Of a DNA stretch of 64,000 bases, positions 21,767 through 32,808 are shown piece after piece. This stretch comes from Adiantum capillus-veneris (lineage: Eukaryota > Streptophyta > Polypodiopsida > Polypodiales > Pteridaceae). The notes beneath the pieces are model-generated. The model searched no databases. It was not told the origin of the DNA and worked only from the letters and a program-made list of their open reading frames with translations. The position numbers and the translations under genes are program-made. The stretch covers positions 144,322,711-144,386,710 of the forward strand of contig CM043966.1 of assembly GCA_014529385.2 (NCBI GenBank), written 5' to 3'. How positions within the stretch are numbered: the stretch's first letter is position 1; each line of letters starts with the position of its first letter.

Positions 21767-22708
21767 TTATTCCTCCTCATGTGGGATGGGAGGTATATTT
21801 GCTGGTGGTAGTGGTTGTCGAAGGATTTGTGGGCCTTGAGATTGTTCTTGTTGCACAGTGAGAGGAGGCGGTCTAGGGGGATATATGTCTCCCGGAAGTC
21901 GCCTTGGATGTGGACAATTGTACATGCCATGGCCCATTTCATTGCAATTCCAACATCGCAACTCTTGAGCTTGTCTTCGTTGATTGCGATTCCCTTCTCT
22001 TGGTTGTCGATGTTGAGGTAGGCCTTGTACTAGATTCAGAGTGAGGTTCTCAAGCTGTTGAGTTAGCCTTTGTAAAACCTCTTGTTGAGAGTTATCTCCT
22101 ATTTGTGAAGATTGTGCAAGAGGGGCCCTAATTGGTGCTTCCATGGTTTGTGAAGACTCCCTCTCACTCACTTCATTCAAACCCCTTGCTCTATGTGCTT
22201 GGAAGTGTAGTTTTCTAAACTTGATGATGGCTACCTCACGTGCTTCTTCGAAGGTGGATGGGAATTTTAGCTCTACTTTAGCCTTTAAAAGTGGATACAA
22301 GCCAACCATGAATCTCTCTTTTTTTAGAAAGTTAGGTGCACCACCATGATTTTCTAATGTAGCCTCCCACCTACCCCATAGATTGACAAAGGTTGCTTCA
22401 TAAGAGGGATAGTCTTCAAGTGATACCTGCTTATGCCCAATAAGACATTTCCATAGTCCTTCAGAAGTATCACCTTGCCCGAACTTGGAGAGGAAGCTTG
22501 CTCGCAGTCTCTCCCAATTGGACTTGATTTGGGGTTGCAAGGTCTCATACCATGCTTTAGCTTCTGATTTTAGAACCAACGGGAAGGCTCGTAGATTTAC
22601 TTCCTCTTCATCTCTCCCGGATATGAGATGTGCCATCTCCAAGTTGTCAAGAAACTCTTGCGCATCTTCCCCACTTCTTGCATAGAACGTGGGAAAAGAA
22701 CTTGACAT
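21767..22708 (-). CDS. Ty3-1 Gag (capsid and zinc-knuckle nucleocapsid)
   Basis: This 313-codon frame makes the particle protein of the element. The N-terminal two thirds is a Retrotrans_gag capsid region, with AKAWYETL and WERLRASFLSKFG near residues 52-77. The RNA-binding knuckle CWNCNEMGHGMYNC (CX2CX4HX4C) is near residues 250-263. The tail is rich in proline and glutamine. It ends at a TAA (21767-21769) in the same frame as pol, with no other stop between. The copy appears complete and open. Confidence 0.9.
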   Translation of the reverse strand: MSSSFPTFYARSGEDAQEFLDNLEMAHLISGRDEEEVNLRAFPLVLKSEAKAWYETLQPQIKSNWERLRASFLSKFGQGDTSEGLWKCLIGHKQVSLEDYPSYEATFVNLWGRWEATLENHGGAPNFLKKERFMVGLYPLLKAKVELKFPSTFEEAREVAIIKFRKLHFQAHRARGLNEVSERESSQTMEAPIRAPLAQSSQIGDNSQQEVLQRLTQQLENLTLNLVQGLPQHRQPREGNRNQRRQAQELRCWNCNEMGHGMYNCPHPRRLPGDIYPPRPPPLTVQQEQSQGPQILRQPLPPANIPPIPHEEE

Positions 22709-22792
22709 TTTGTTTAGACTTTTTTAAATCTCTTTTTTTAAAGAAACTTTTCTCTTACAGGACGCACAAGATTATTGACACTATAAATCTGA

Positions 22793-23005
22793 TTACATTA
22801 AAATAAAGATGTACACATCCATTGTTAATTCGTACTTTATCATAGGTAGAATAAATGGATTAATTGAAGCATTGATTTCATTGAGGCGAGTGGATCCAAA
22901 TATCCTCCTTATGATAGACTGAAACCTAAACTTAGTTGCAATGATTATATGAATGGATTGCCGAGCAATAGGCCTAAAAGGTTCATTATTTTGATCGTGA
23001 TTCAT
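22793..23005 (-). CDS. Small ORF upstream of gag in Ty3-1 (copy B)
   Basis: This 70-codon frame of unknown function lies between the primer-binding site and gag. Its second half is clearly related to the neighbouring frame at 23089-23304. Shared features are FG..RL.EI.AS.NP.ILP.I.YE and a hydrophobic end DV..FIL; about 21 of 35 aligned residues match. Related proteins in tandem suggest an old duplication of a coding unit rather than random leader DNA. I recognise no family. It could also be decayed captured host sequence. Confidence 0.4.
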   Translation of the reverse strand: MNHDQNNEPFRPIARQSIHIIIATKFRFQSIIRRIFGSTRLNEINASINPFILPMIKYELTMDVYIFILM

Positions 23006-23088
23006 GTGCTACTCCTCGTTGTTGGTTTGAAGACCTCGTTCCTTCATATGGCCCTTGAGCACCCCTTCACCACTCCTTGTTCCTGCCT

Positions 23089-23304
23089 TTAAAACAAAAT
23101 GAAAACGTGAACATCAAAAGAAGTTTCATAATTGATGATTGGAAGTATAATTGGATTGGGTGATGCCAGTATTTCTCTAAGTCTTTCTGCACCAAACATA
23201 AAAACAATGCGTTGCTGGAAAAAGACTTTTCTATCTATGTGAACATTTACTCTAATGTGTTGTGCAAAATGAAATGGATAGATGGGAACTCCATTGTTCA
23301 TCAC
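23089..23304 (-). CDS. Small ORF upstream of gag in Ty3-1 (copy A)
   Basis: This 71-codon frame starts about 55 bases after the 5' LTR and is the first coding frame on the genomic RNA. It is paralogous to copy B at 22793-23005, including the ASPNPIILP-like block and the FILF end. Its position would make it a short leader frame translated ahead of Gag. No signal peptide or known motif is visible. Whether it is translated is unknown. Confidence 0.4.
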   Translation of the reverse strand: MMNNGVPIYPFHFAQHIRVNVHIDRKVFFQQRIVFMFGAERLREILASPNPIILPIINYETSFDVHVFILF

Positions 23305-23359
23305 TAAAGAATTTAAGGGTAACTTGGAAATATGTTCCTCAGTGGGGGCACCACTTTAA

Positions 23360-25441
23360 TGAGGGCGAGCTTTTTGAAATGGGGCCTCTAAACCCAAACC
23401 AATGGGCCTACCCTCACAAAATGTTCGTAAAGAGGTACGCACACTACTTGGGGCACCACCTTCTTTTGGGAGTGGAGAAGGAAACCAATCAAAAAAATAA
23501 CACTTGCACTCACCCACCCAAGCAACACACTTTGAAAACCCCCTTACTCTATATACACTTTGGACACTTGAACACCATCAACGATTATGCAACCCAATGC
23601 CGTGCATCAAAATGAAATATGCAATTTGTGGAATAGCATTCACCTTCTCCCCATAAGAATACCCATAATACATCCAAACTCTTCCTCTCTCAAGCACTCA
23701 TCAAAAAAATCATGCGCGCAAGACTTGCCTCTCAAACACACAAGAGAATCACTTACATCAAACTAACACACTTTGCATAGAGAGCTCATCTCCATCTATG
23801 CAATGCCGTGACACAAATAAAATCACCATGAGAGGTAGCCACATGCATATGTAATGAAGCAAAAGAGAGTTGGAGTGAGAAATTTCTTTAGAACAATTGA
23901 ATAAGTGTGGAGAAACAAACCAATGGTAAATTGAGAATAGAACACTTACTTGATTTCTCGCACACCTTTTAAGGGGAGGACAGACGCTGGCTAACCATCA
24001 CGAATTGCGACACTTGAAAGTTTTTGAAGATGATTTCATGATCATTAACATAACCATGAGAGAGATCATGATGTATTTACAAGTTATTGAGGTGCTACAA
24101 ATGATTTATTGGGTTGATGGAGTAAGAGATTGTAGAATGGAGAGAGTGGAGAATAGAGTTGCACTTCCTCCAAAGAGGAGGGTTAGGAGGGAGGATGTGA
24201 AAGAGGGAGAGTTGGGGTTTTCTCTACTATTGATCAAGAAACAACATGAAGTTGAAAATATAGGTGTGTGTGTCCTTGAGTCTCTCCAAGGGGGGCTATT
24301 TATAGTTGTGTAGGAGTGGGATTATGCTACACTTAATTAGAGTAAGTGATTAGACCTAATTAAGTGTCCTTTGACCAATCATTGAATATTGGACATAAAA
24401 GGGACTATTTATTCACCAAAAATATCATTTTAGACCGTGAAGGCTCCATAGGGGTGCATAATGTAGGTGGGCCCCACCATGAGGCCCTACGGGTGGCTCC
24501 TGCGGGGTATCTCAACTTGTCTGTCTTGGCATTTAGAAAGCATCTTTAGGTTGGTCCCATCACATGCAAGTGACCTTGAACACTCATTGCTCTTCTAGAA
24601 GATGAGTAGGAGAAAAATAAGATCTCACTCTCTTGATTTACTTGATTTACAGTTCCCTTTTGCTGCGAATTTGACAGATTTACACTATTTTGACCATAAC
24701 TTTTTACCTGTAGCTCGGAATGACATGCTTCAAAAGGCAAAATTGACCTTCTCAACATGTTTGATATGAATTTGGACTATTCTTCACACCCATGCACCAA
24801 GGAATTCGGTTTGGAAGGTCCACACTAGGCTAGGGAACCTTTTGCTTCAAAGTCTTCTTGTATGGGCCCTTTGCTTGTATGCATCCAAGGGGAATCATGC
24901 TTTTTTCAAAAGGCTATGATGCTTAAACAAATAGAGGAGGGCCCAATATTATTTTCTTGTGAAAAGAATATACAATTGGATTCTTTTTGAAAGGAGAGAA
25001 ACTATATGTATATTCTTAAGAGATATTGGGCCACCTATGTAGAGGGCATAGAAGACTTGTAGAGAGGGACCATAATCTTTGGTAAAGACAAGTGGAGAGT
25101 TGATTTCCATGGGAATTTATCTATAAGGGGTGGAAGATGGATATATTATTTTTCTACTACTAATTCACAAGAGGTAAGAAAGTTTGGGGGTATATAGTTG
25201 GTTATTGTATGCTTATTCTATTTACAAAGCAAAAAAGAAAAGGGTGGTAATATAAATATATGACTAAGGTGACATTTTTGGGAAGAGTATAATGTATGTG
25301 TCGCCACAAAGGTTAAACGAAGAGGGGGAATTTACTCTAGATAACTTAATAGCATAGAAAAATATATACACATATGAGGAAGAGGACGTTGAGTAGGCTG
25401 ACAAATGTTGCAAAAAGATGGTTACCATTTTATGCCACTCA
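23360..25441 (-). repeat. Ty3-1 5' LTR
   Basis: This is the upstream LTR of the minus-strand element (2,082 bp), the partner of 15129-17212. It drives transcription leftward on this map. On its inner side a candidate primer-binding site starts six bases from the LTR end. Confidence 0.92.
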
Positions 25442-26259
25442 CTGGTTTTGTAGCCGTTTTCTTGATGACACTTTGACGAAATTTTCCCAGCAGTTTTATG
25501 CGCATCGTTGGTGCGCTTGAGATTGCGATTTCTTATAGCACTCATGATTTGCGTGCAATGTTTTCCCTTTTGGGTGGTGCATCGCGAGCATGTTTTGCTC
25601 TGCATTTTTGGTCTTGAGTTGTGTGTGCTCAGCCATTTGGAGCTTCCAGTTTTGACTCCCGGCTCTACAGGTTGAGTCTAGTACTCCCACAGGTGTTGCC
25701 ATTTGCAGTTGAGGACATCTTCTGCAGTGTTTTGGCTTGCATACCGGTTTCGACATAGCAGGTGTCTTGAGCTTTTGCTTTGTGTATGCTTTTGTGGGAT
25801 AGTGGTTGGCGATTACTTGCCATAGTTTGTGATCGAGCTTGGCTCTCACATTGACAGGTTTTGTCAGTTTAGGACACAGTTTGGTGTTCTTATACCCACT
25901 CTCGTAGGAGTGAGGAGTTGTGTATGCTAGGTTATCTGGCACATTGGTCATTCATTGACACATTTTGACAGCAGTTTTTCACTCACATATGTATTTCATT
26001 TGTTGCGCCGTTGAGTGATACTCCGGCTAGAGCGGTTTGGCTCTGTGTACGACTTTGTGAGGTGATTCCGGATGAGTACATTCCCTGATTGGCCATTTGG
26101 GCATTTGTTGTTGTCTCCATTGTGATTTACTGTTGAGTTTTTTACTCCAATTACAAGGGAGACTTTGCCAAAATTTTGCCAGATATGTATGTCTATTGTA
26201 GAGGCTAGTGCACTTGACCTCTTGGTCACCTTCTTTGCTTGAGATAGTGGTTTGGTCTC

Positions 26260-27553
26260 GGGTGGGAGAGTCTTGTGATCTCGAGCATTGTTTGCCATTG
26301 TTTGGCATGGCCATGAGAGAAAATTTTTGTTCACGGCGACTGACGTGTTGGTATTGTGTCCACAAGGGGCATATTACCGTTGCTTCAGGCGTATGAGGCA
26401 GCAAAAGAAGCAGATGCATGGTGCTACTATGAGGACAAATGTTGGAGAGTATGCATGTGACGGGCATGTCACTTGTGAGTCTAGCTTGCCTTCAGAATAC
26501 TTTGTGTTTTGGGATAGCACATTGTCTACGCGTTTCTACTAGACGAGCATACAGTTTTTCACGTGACGCCACGTCGTGATTTGTTTTGCTCTTTCTCTAG
26601 TGGGAGACTTGGTTGTGGGCAATTTGCTGATGGTTCAGCATATGACATAGAGGGTGCTGGAGATGTATGCATGTCTTTACCTAGCAGTGCATTGCTTACG
26701 CTACGAGATGTACGTTATGTACCAGGACCTAGCCAGAGTCTCATTTCAGTGCGTCATTTGCAGAGTAGTGGACATTGTGTACTGCTTGGAGAGCGGTCAT
26801 TTAAGATGCATAGGGGGTCACTAGTGATAGCCAGAGGTTCTAGGAGTGGTATGGTATACCCTTTGCATATTTCTGACACACGAGGTGGTGTAGTCTCTAT
26901 GTATTTTCAGCCATGTTTGGAGCGAGAGACGAGGCGTGTCTCTTTTGCGGATGTGCTGCATGGAGAGCAAGTTTTGTATTTGTCTTATGGTGATGTTCAA
27001 CACAGATAGTGGTATCTCTGGGGATGCACAACTTCGTCAGTCATATGTTGAGGTGACATCAATTGAGCCAGAGATCGATGCGTTGTTCTATGATGCATCT
27101 GATACATTTGAGGGTGACAGTGTCCTTCAGACAGCTGTGTGTGATTGCAGTGGTGCTGATTTTTTAGTTTTGCAGTCATTCTCAGCAGATATATCTTTGC
27201 CAGATGATGCTGACGTGGTGATTCATAGTCAGGTGGTTCCTGATGAGGATGCATATGGCACTAAGGTTGATGACAGAGATAGGTTGGCACATGTAGTGCA
27301 TTTTTCGTCAGCTTTCGGGTCTCTCATGTCTGACCTTTTGGTATCGAGACCTAATCTTGCTTATGGGGTTGGTGCATTTGTAGTGGGAGTTGTCAGTCAT
27401 GCGATGACGGACACTGGCATTGTGCATTGTGGAGCCATGCAGGTCATCACTCGATACTTGCATGAGGAGTGTCATTGTGGCTCTAGTCCTAGTGGTATGC
27501 ATGTTGCATCTACACTAGAGCATGTTTGGAGTGAGCCAGTGGGCATAGGTTGA
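26260..27553 (+). pseudogene. Copia-1 Gag/Pol remnants
   Basis: This is decayed coding sequence of a Copia polyprotein. In order: a zinc-knuckle region near 26325-26400, recognised by likeness to the CWHCGHTGH knuckle of Copia-2; a protease/pre-integrase segment (26563-27009, ADGSAYDIEGAGDV, LRDVRYVPG, LISVRHLQ); then a region without match; and finally the reverse transcriptase/RNase H connection near 27295-27470 (FGSLMSDLLVSRPNLAYGVGAF). Integrase, the YVDD core and catalytic RNase H are absent. Frames change at about 26560 and 27000. Confidence 0.65.
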
Positions 27554-27638
27554 GAGTTGTCTTCTCTCACCTCTTGTATATACTAGTTGTAGGCTAGTCT
27601 TCTCGCCACTTATCGGCACACAACCTTTAGTGGGAGAA

Positions 27639-27815
27639 TGTTAGGTAAAGGCGGTGTGCCTCACCGTGCTTTGCCGTGTTCGCCGGCCAATGTCCGGCCA
27701 CCCACATTTATCTACTTGTTCTTTCTACATTCAAAGAATAAGGAGCTCTCACTCACACTCTCACATGGTGCTCACACTATGAGATTTGGGAGCTCCACCC
27801 CACATCCTGTGTCAT

Positions 27816-27883
<68 letters not shown>

Positions 27884-27924
27884 CTTTGCACTCTCTGCAT
27901 GCGCACCGCATCCGTGCACTCACA
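27639..27924 (+). repeat. Copia-1 3' LTR
   Basis: This is the partner of 14155-14406; the greater length is due to a longer (CT)n tract (27817-27881). The purine tract AGTGGGAGAA (about 27629-27638) sits directly before it and TTTTG directly after it. Confidence 0.88.
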
Positions 27925-27929
27925 TTTTG

Positions 27930-28222
27930 AACACAACCATCCATTAGTTTTGATGGTTTAGTGATGGAAGTTGAGACTTTTCTGCATATTTTTATTCTAG
28001 AACTTGTTTGTGAAGCATTTAGATACTGCTAGAATCCCATGTCCATTCCCCAAAGTCTAAAGGCCTAGAATCATTTTGGCTTGCCAATCATCCTATTTGT
28101 TTTCAAATAACCTATGCAAGAAATGAGTAACTTATCGTGGCCCTCATATACATGTATGGACTTTGAAAGCTAGATTGAGCTTTGGTCCTTAATTGAAGCT
28201 TGATTCACCTTTTTGGTCACGT
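27930..28222. other. Spacer between Copia-1 and Ty3-2
   Basis: I see no gene or repeat structure here. Copia-1 inserted into this AT-rich stretch beside the Ty3-2 LTR. Confidence 0.4.
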
Positions 28223-29356
<1,134 letters not shown>

Positions 29357-29357
<1 letters not shown>

Positions 29358-30745
29358 TTGGCATGGGCTATGGGCTCTTTAGCGTTAGGGTATTGCTTTG
29401 GAGGAAAAATTGCAGACCACTTTCATTTAGTCATGGGGGTGCTTTGCCTACCGCAAGATGCCTTTTGGGCTCCTTTTGGGTCGGTGAATGCCTATGCAAC
29501 ATTTCAAGATTGGATGAACAAGGTGTTTGGGCCATACTTAAGTAAGCTCATCAAAGTTTTAATGGATGATATTGGTTGTTACAATTCTAGAGCAAAGCAC
29601 TTGTCCAAGCTAATGCTATGTTTTTAAAGGTTGTATGAAAAGGGTGGACATTTGAACCCCAAGAAGTGGGCCACCTGGTTTCAAAGAATGGAATAGAAGT
29701 GGATCCAGAAAAGGTGAAAGCTTTGGTTTTGGTGGAACCCCCAACTAGTGCAACAGGTTTGGCTTCATTTGTGCACAAGCGCAAGTATTTGTCCAGTTCT
29801 TTTTTGGATGCTTTTGCAATATGTATATCCTCTTAAAAAGTTGAGTCAATAGGTTCATGGTTTCCAGTGGATGGAAGATGCACAATTAGCCTTTGACAGG
29901 GTGAAGGAGATCTTATACCAGTTGTCGATAGTTTGCCCTCCTAACAATGAGGATGATTTCTATGTTGCCATGCGGGTTGGGACACTATTGAAGCAAAAGG
30001 TGGATAATTGTTATAAACCAATCTATTTTGACAGCTAGGTGATTAGTCCAGAAGAGAGGTCATACACAATGGGTGAGCAGTGGGTGACGACCTTGGTTTT
30101 TGTGTGTCGCAAGTTCAAAGTGCATTTGATCATTAGAAATTTTTATGTCCTCACATCTAACAATTTATTGCATGAAGTGGTGCTTCATCTTAAGCTAGGA
30201 AGGTGTATCAAAAAGTGGGTGCTTCAGTTGCAAGAGTTTGAATTTGAGTTCAAGATTGACCACAAAAGCACGTCACATTCTGCGGACATCTAGTCAACAA
30301 GGAAGCAGATTTGCCGATATAGACTCGAGAGGTGAAGGAAGACATTGCAAAGGAACTTGATTTGAATGAATCTTTCACTAAGTGACTCAACGGTGGTTAC
30401 GAGAGAGTTGTACAGAAAGCAGGAGGAGGTGTGATCATCCAGGATACACAAGGTACAATAACCTTCTCCAAAGCCTATGATTTGGAGGGTGTTCATACGA
30501 ACAATGAGGCAAAATACTTGACACTCCATTTGGGGCTAAAGCAATGTGTGGATTTTGGCATCTCCAGGTTGGTGGTTAACGATGATTCTCTTTTAGTCAT
30601 AAAGTAGCTTTGGGTCAGTGATAGGTAAAAAGAGATTCTCTCAAAAACTAGAATTTTTCCATGAAGAAGTTGTTGAAGTTTTTTGAAGCGATGCAGTTTA
30701 AACACATTAGAAGAGAGCAAAATCAAGAAGCTGACCAATTTCCTA
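29357..30745 (+). pseudogene. Ty3-2 Pol remnant: RT, RNase H and second RNase H
   Basis: The polymerase core reads in pieces. Reverse transcriptase has FWAPFGSVNAYATFQ near 29465-29510 and the catalytic motif LMDD near 29560. Native RNase H lies about 29950-30295, with VAMRVG in place of the usual VDAS, so it has lost its first Asp. A second RNase H near 30415-30610 keeps an NNEAKY block and a VVNDDSLLV block. The frame is broken by stops near 29627, 29690, 30040 and 30290. Confidence 0.65.
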
Positions 30746-30916
30746 GTAGTCGTGTGCAGACCTAAGTATCAGGTTTGTATATGGAACCTGCAACGCATGT
30801 AGGAAGAGAGACTCTAAAGGATATTGATGATTTTTTGAGCACAACGCAATATTCAGAAGGGTTGTCAAAGCTACAAAATATGAGGATTGTTCAAAAAACT
30901 TGCAAGTTCACTTTGG

Positions 30917-31439
30917 TGTTACCATATACATACGGTAGTGATGTGTGTGAACACACTTAGGACAGCCGAGGCATATTTTTCCTCACTAGGAGGTTTTTCT
31001 CTGCGTGTATTATGGGTGAAAGCATGTTAATGTGTCACACTTTGTCATGTCCCAGACAATGCTAACTAGCACAATTTTGACATATGCTAACTGGTACAAT
31101 AACATGAGCTACATCTCCAAGATCTATGGTGTATGATATATCGGTAGAAAGCTCTTGAAACAAGGAATCCAAATGTACAACCTCCGACAAACTTTGATAT
31201 TATTTGTAAAAAAATTACCGAACGACCAACTTTTTAAAGATGTGCTAGCTTGAAAATGCTAGCTAGCACAAAAAAGCGTGACACCTTAACATGCTTTCAC
31301 CCTTGCATATATGCCCATCACTCTAGGAATATCTTATCTTTCCATTGCACACTAAGTAATACTACTCTCTGTTGTTGTGTTCCTTGAGCTCCCTTTGTCT
31401 TCTCCAAGCTGTGTGTATTTCCTTGCAACCCTATTTCCA
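30917..31439 (+). repeat. Copia-3 5' LTR, interrupted by a MITE
   Basis: Without the MITE (31014-31302) it is about 234 bp and matches 46868-47094 throughout, for example CCCATCACTCTAGG and CCATTGCACACTAA. Confidence 0.87.
31014..31302. mobile_element. MITE with 25-bp terminal inverted repeats
   Basis: The 289-bp insert begins GGGTGAAAGCATGTTAATGT and ends with its inverse; the 25-bp ends differ at one position. The uninterrupted 3' LTR shows the empty site. Flanks TTA (left) and TTG (right) suggest a 3-bp duplication with one change, which would fit PIF/Harbinger, but this is weak. There is no coding capacity. Its inner part resembles the foldback element at 38257-38702. Confidence 0.8.
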
Positions 31440-31802
31440 TTATTGGCATCAAAGCAAGTTGCGTCCTCCTGGGCTTAGTCGCCAATATCACCAGCACACA
31501 GTTGCTCACTTTCTCAGATTTTGGTGAGCTTTGGTGAGCGTTAGCAGGTCAAAAAATACTTCAAGAGACTCGTAGAGCTTGGTTTGCTCAGATTTTTCAT
31601 TTGGACTTGTTTCGGCCTCCGTTTCCACTACAGACAGTACTTCACATGCAATTTTGTCTTTTGTAGAGTATTTTTGTTAGTGCTATTTTTTATATAATAG
31701 ATCCCTTATAATCTTCTTCATATTGTGTTATATAGCACACGTCGTCCCACTTCATTTGTCCTCTTTTCGGGCAGGTTTCACATCAAGTGCAGACATTTGC
31801 CA

Positions 31803-32808
31803 TGGCTGACAACAACACAGATGTGTTCAAGATGTTTGCGGCTGAGGATAAATTGTATGGGAAAAATTACCCAATGTGGGCTTACATAATGAAACATGTC
31901 TTGTGTCAAAGTGCATGTGTAGGGCATTGATGCGTGTCCTGGTTCTGAGGATACAGGGGATGTTGAGGATGTTGCACGTTTTGGTGGCAGGATTGCTGCT
32001 GTTAGAGCTATTTTTCCTATGGCTGAGTAGACTCGTTGGGATGTAAGAGATGCACAGGCTCATGCATTGATTTCATTATCTATAAAGCGCACTATGTCTC
32101 CTCACATTAGTTCAGCTAAATTTGCAAAAGAGGCTTGGGATATTCTAGCTGGTCTTTATGTAAGTCGCAAAATGAGGCTAAAATTGCATTGTTGCATAAA
32201 GATCTGCAGTCAAAGATTATGCATGAGGAAGATGAAATGGAAACTTTCCTTAATGGTATCAAGGATATTAATGAGCAATTTATTTCTATGGACGAAGTCA
32301 TTTCTGACAGTTCCCTTGTGCAAACTGTTCTTGATGCTTTGTCAGATTCTTACCAAACTTTTCATAGTACTTGGACACTTATGACCCAAGGAAATCCTGA
32401 GGTTTTTAAGTTTGATACATTATGCACATTGTTATTGCAAGGGTCACTTTAAGGAAAAACGGACCTAGAAAACACGCAATTGAACATGCCTTTATTGCTG
32501 CTCAAAGAAAAAGTGGTAACAATAATGTAGCCACTTCTCATGGTTCCTTTGTGAGTGGAAAGACACCTATTCCTAATGCTTCTGATGGCAGTATTTCGTA
32601 TAGAAATTTTTGTGAAAAGGGAAAAAAGAAGATGCATTGTCATTATTGTAAGGCTAATGATCACTTGATCAAGCACTGTCCTAAATTGAAGGCAAAAGAG
32701 GCTAAGAACAAAGATATTGGCTCCACTACAAGTGCGGAAATTGTAGAATCTTCTGTGAAAGGAGATTGTGATGTTGATGTAGATGCAGAATGGGATTTTA
32801 GTGCATAG
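31803..32808 (+). pseudogene. Copia-3 Gag with zinc knuckle
   Basis: A start at 31803 begins a Copia Gag (MADNNTD, KLYGKNYPMW). Frames shift near 31910, 32180 and 32440. The middle (32135-32452) has the UBN2-type capsid pattern with DALSDSYQTF. The end (32422-32808) has the RNA-binding knuckle CHYCKANDHLIKHC (CX2CX4HX4C) near 32634-32677. Confidence 0.72.

Larger units (their letters stand above)
15129..25441 (-). mobile_element. Ty3-1: young Tat-like Ty3 element with intact gag and pol
   Basis: This 10.3-kb element lies antisense inside the Copia-1 leader. Its two LTRs (15129-17212 and 23360-25441, about 2.08 kb each) differ at about 14 positions by my count, so it inserted recently. CTGG flanks both ends (15125-15128, 25442-25445); joining the flanks restores continuous Copia-1 leader. 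On the minus strand the order is 5' LTR, a candidate primer-binding site (23337-23353, TGGTGCCCCCACTGAGG), two small paralogous ORFs, gag, an in-frame UAA, pol, a purine tract (17221-17232), and the 3' LTR. Domain order PR-RT-RH-second RH-INT places it with the Tat lineage. Confidence 0.92.
14155..27924 (+). mobile_element. Copia-1: internally deleted Ty1/Copia element hosting Ty3-1
   Basis: The 5' LTR is 14155-14406 and the 3' LTR is 27639-27924. Both begin TGTTAGG and end CACTCACA, and differ at roughly 17 positions outside the (CT)n tract (counted by eye). The element is flanked by TTTTG at 14150-14154 and 27925-27929. A primer-binding site follows the 5' LTR, and a purine tract GTGGGAGAA precedes the 3' LTR. 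The interior is a long leader (14422-15128 and 25446 to about 26260, interrupted by Ty3-1), then remnants of gag zinc knuckle, protease/pre-integrase and the polymerase C-terminus. Integrase and the core reverse transcriptase are missing, so it could only move with help. Confidence 0.88.

Noticed and set aside
25496-25951. 151-codon minus-strand frame in the Copia-1 leader
   Set aside because: No family pattern, antisense to the element, and the leader is non-coding in Copia-2 as well.
31700-31750. GATTATRAGGGATCT and GTGCTATATA words shared between the Copia-3 leader and the foldback arm
   Set aside because: The two words are in reversed order in the two places and AT-rich. I treat it as chance until an alignment says otherwise.
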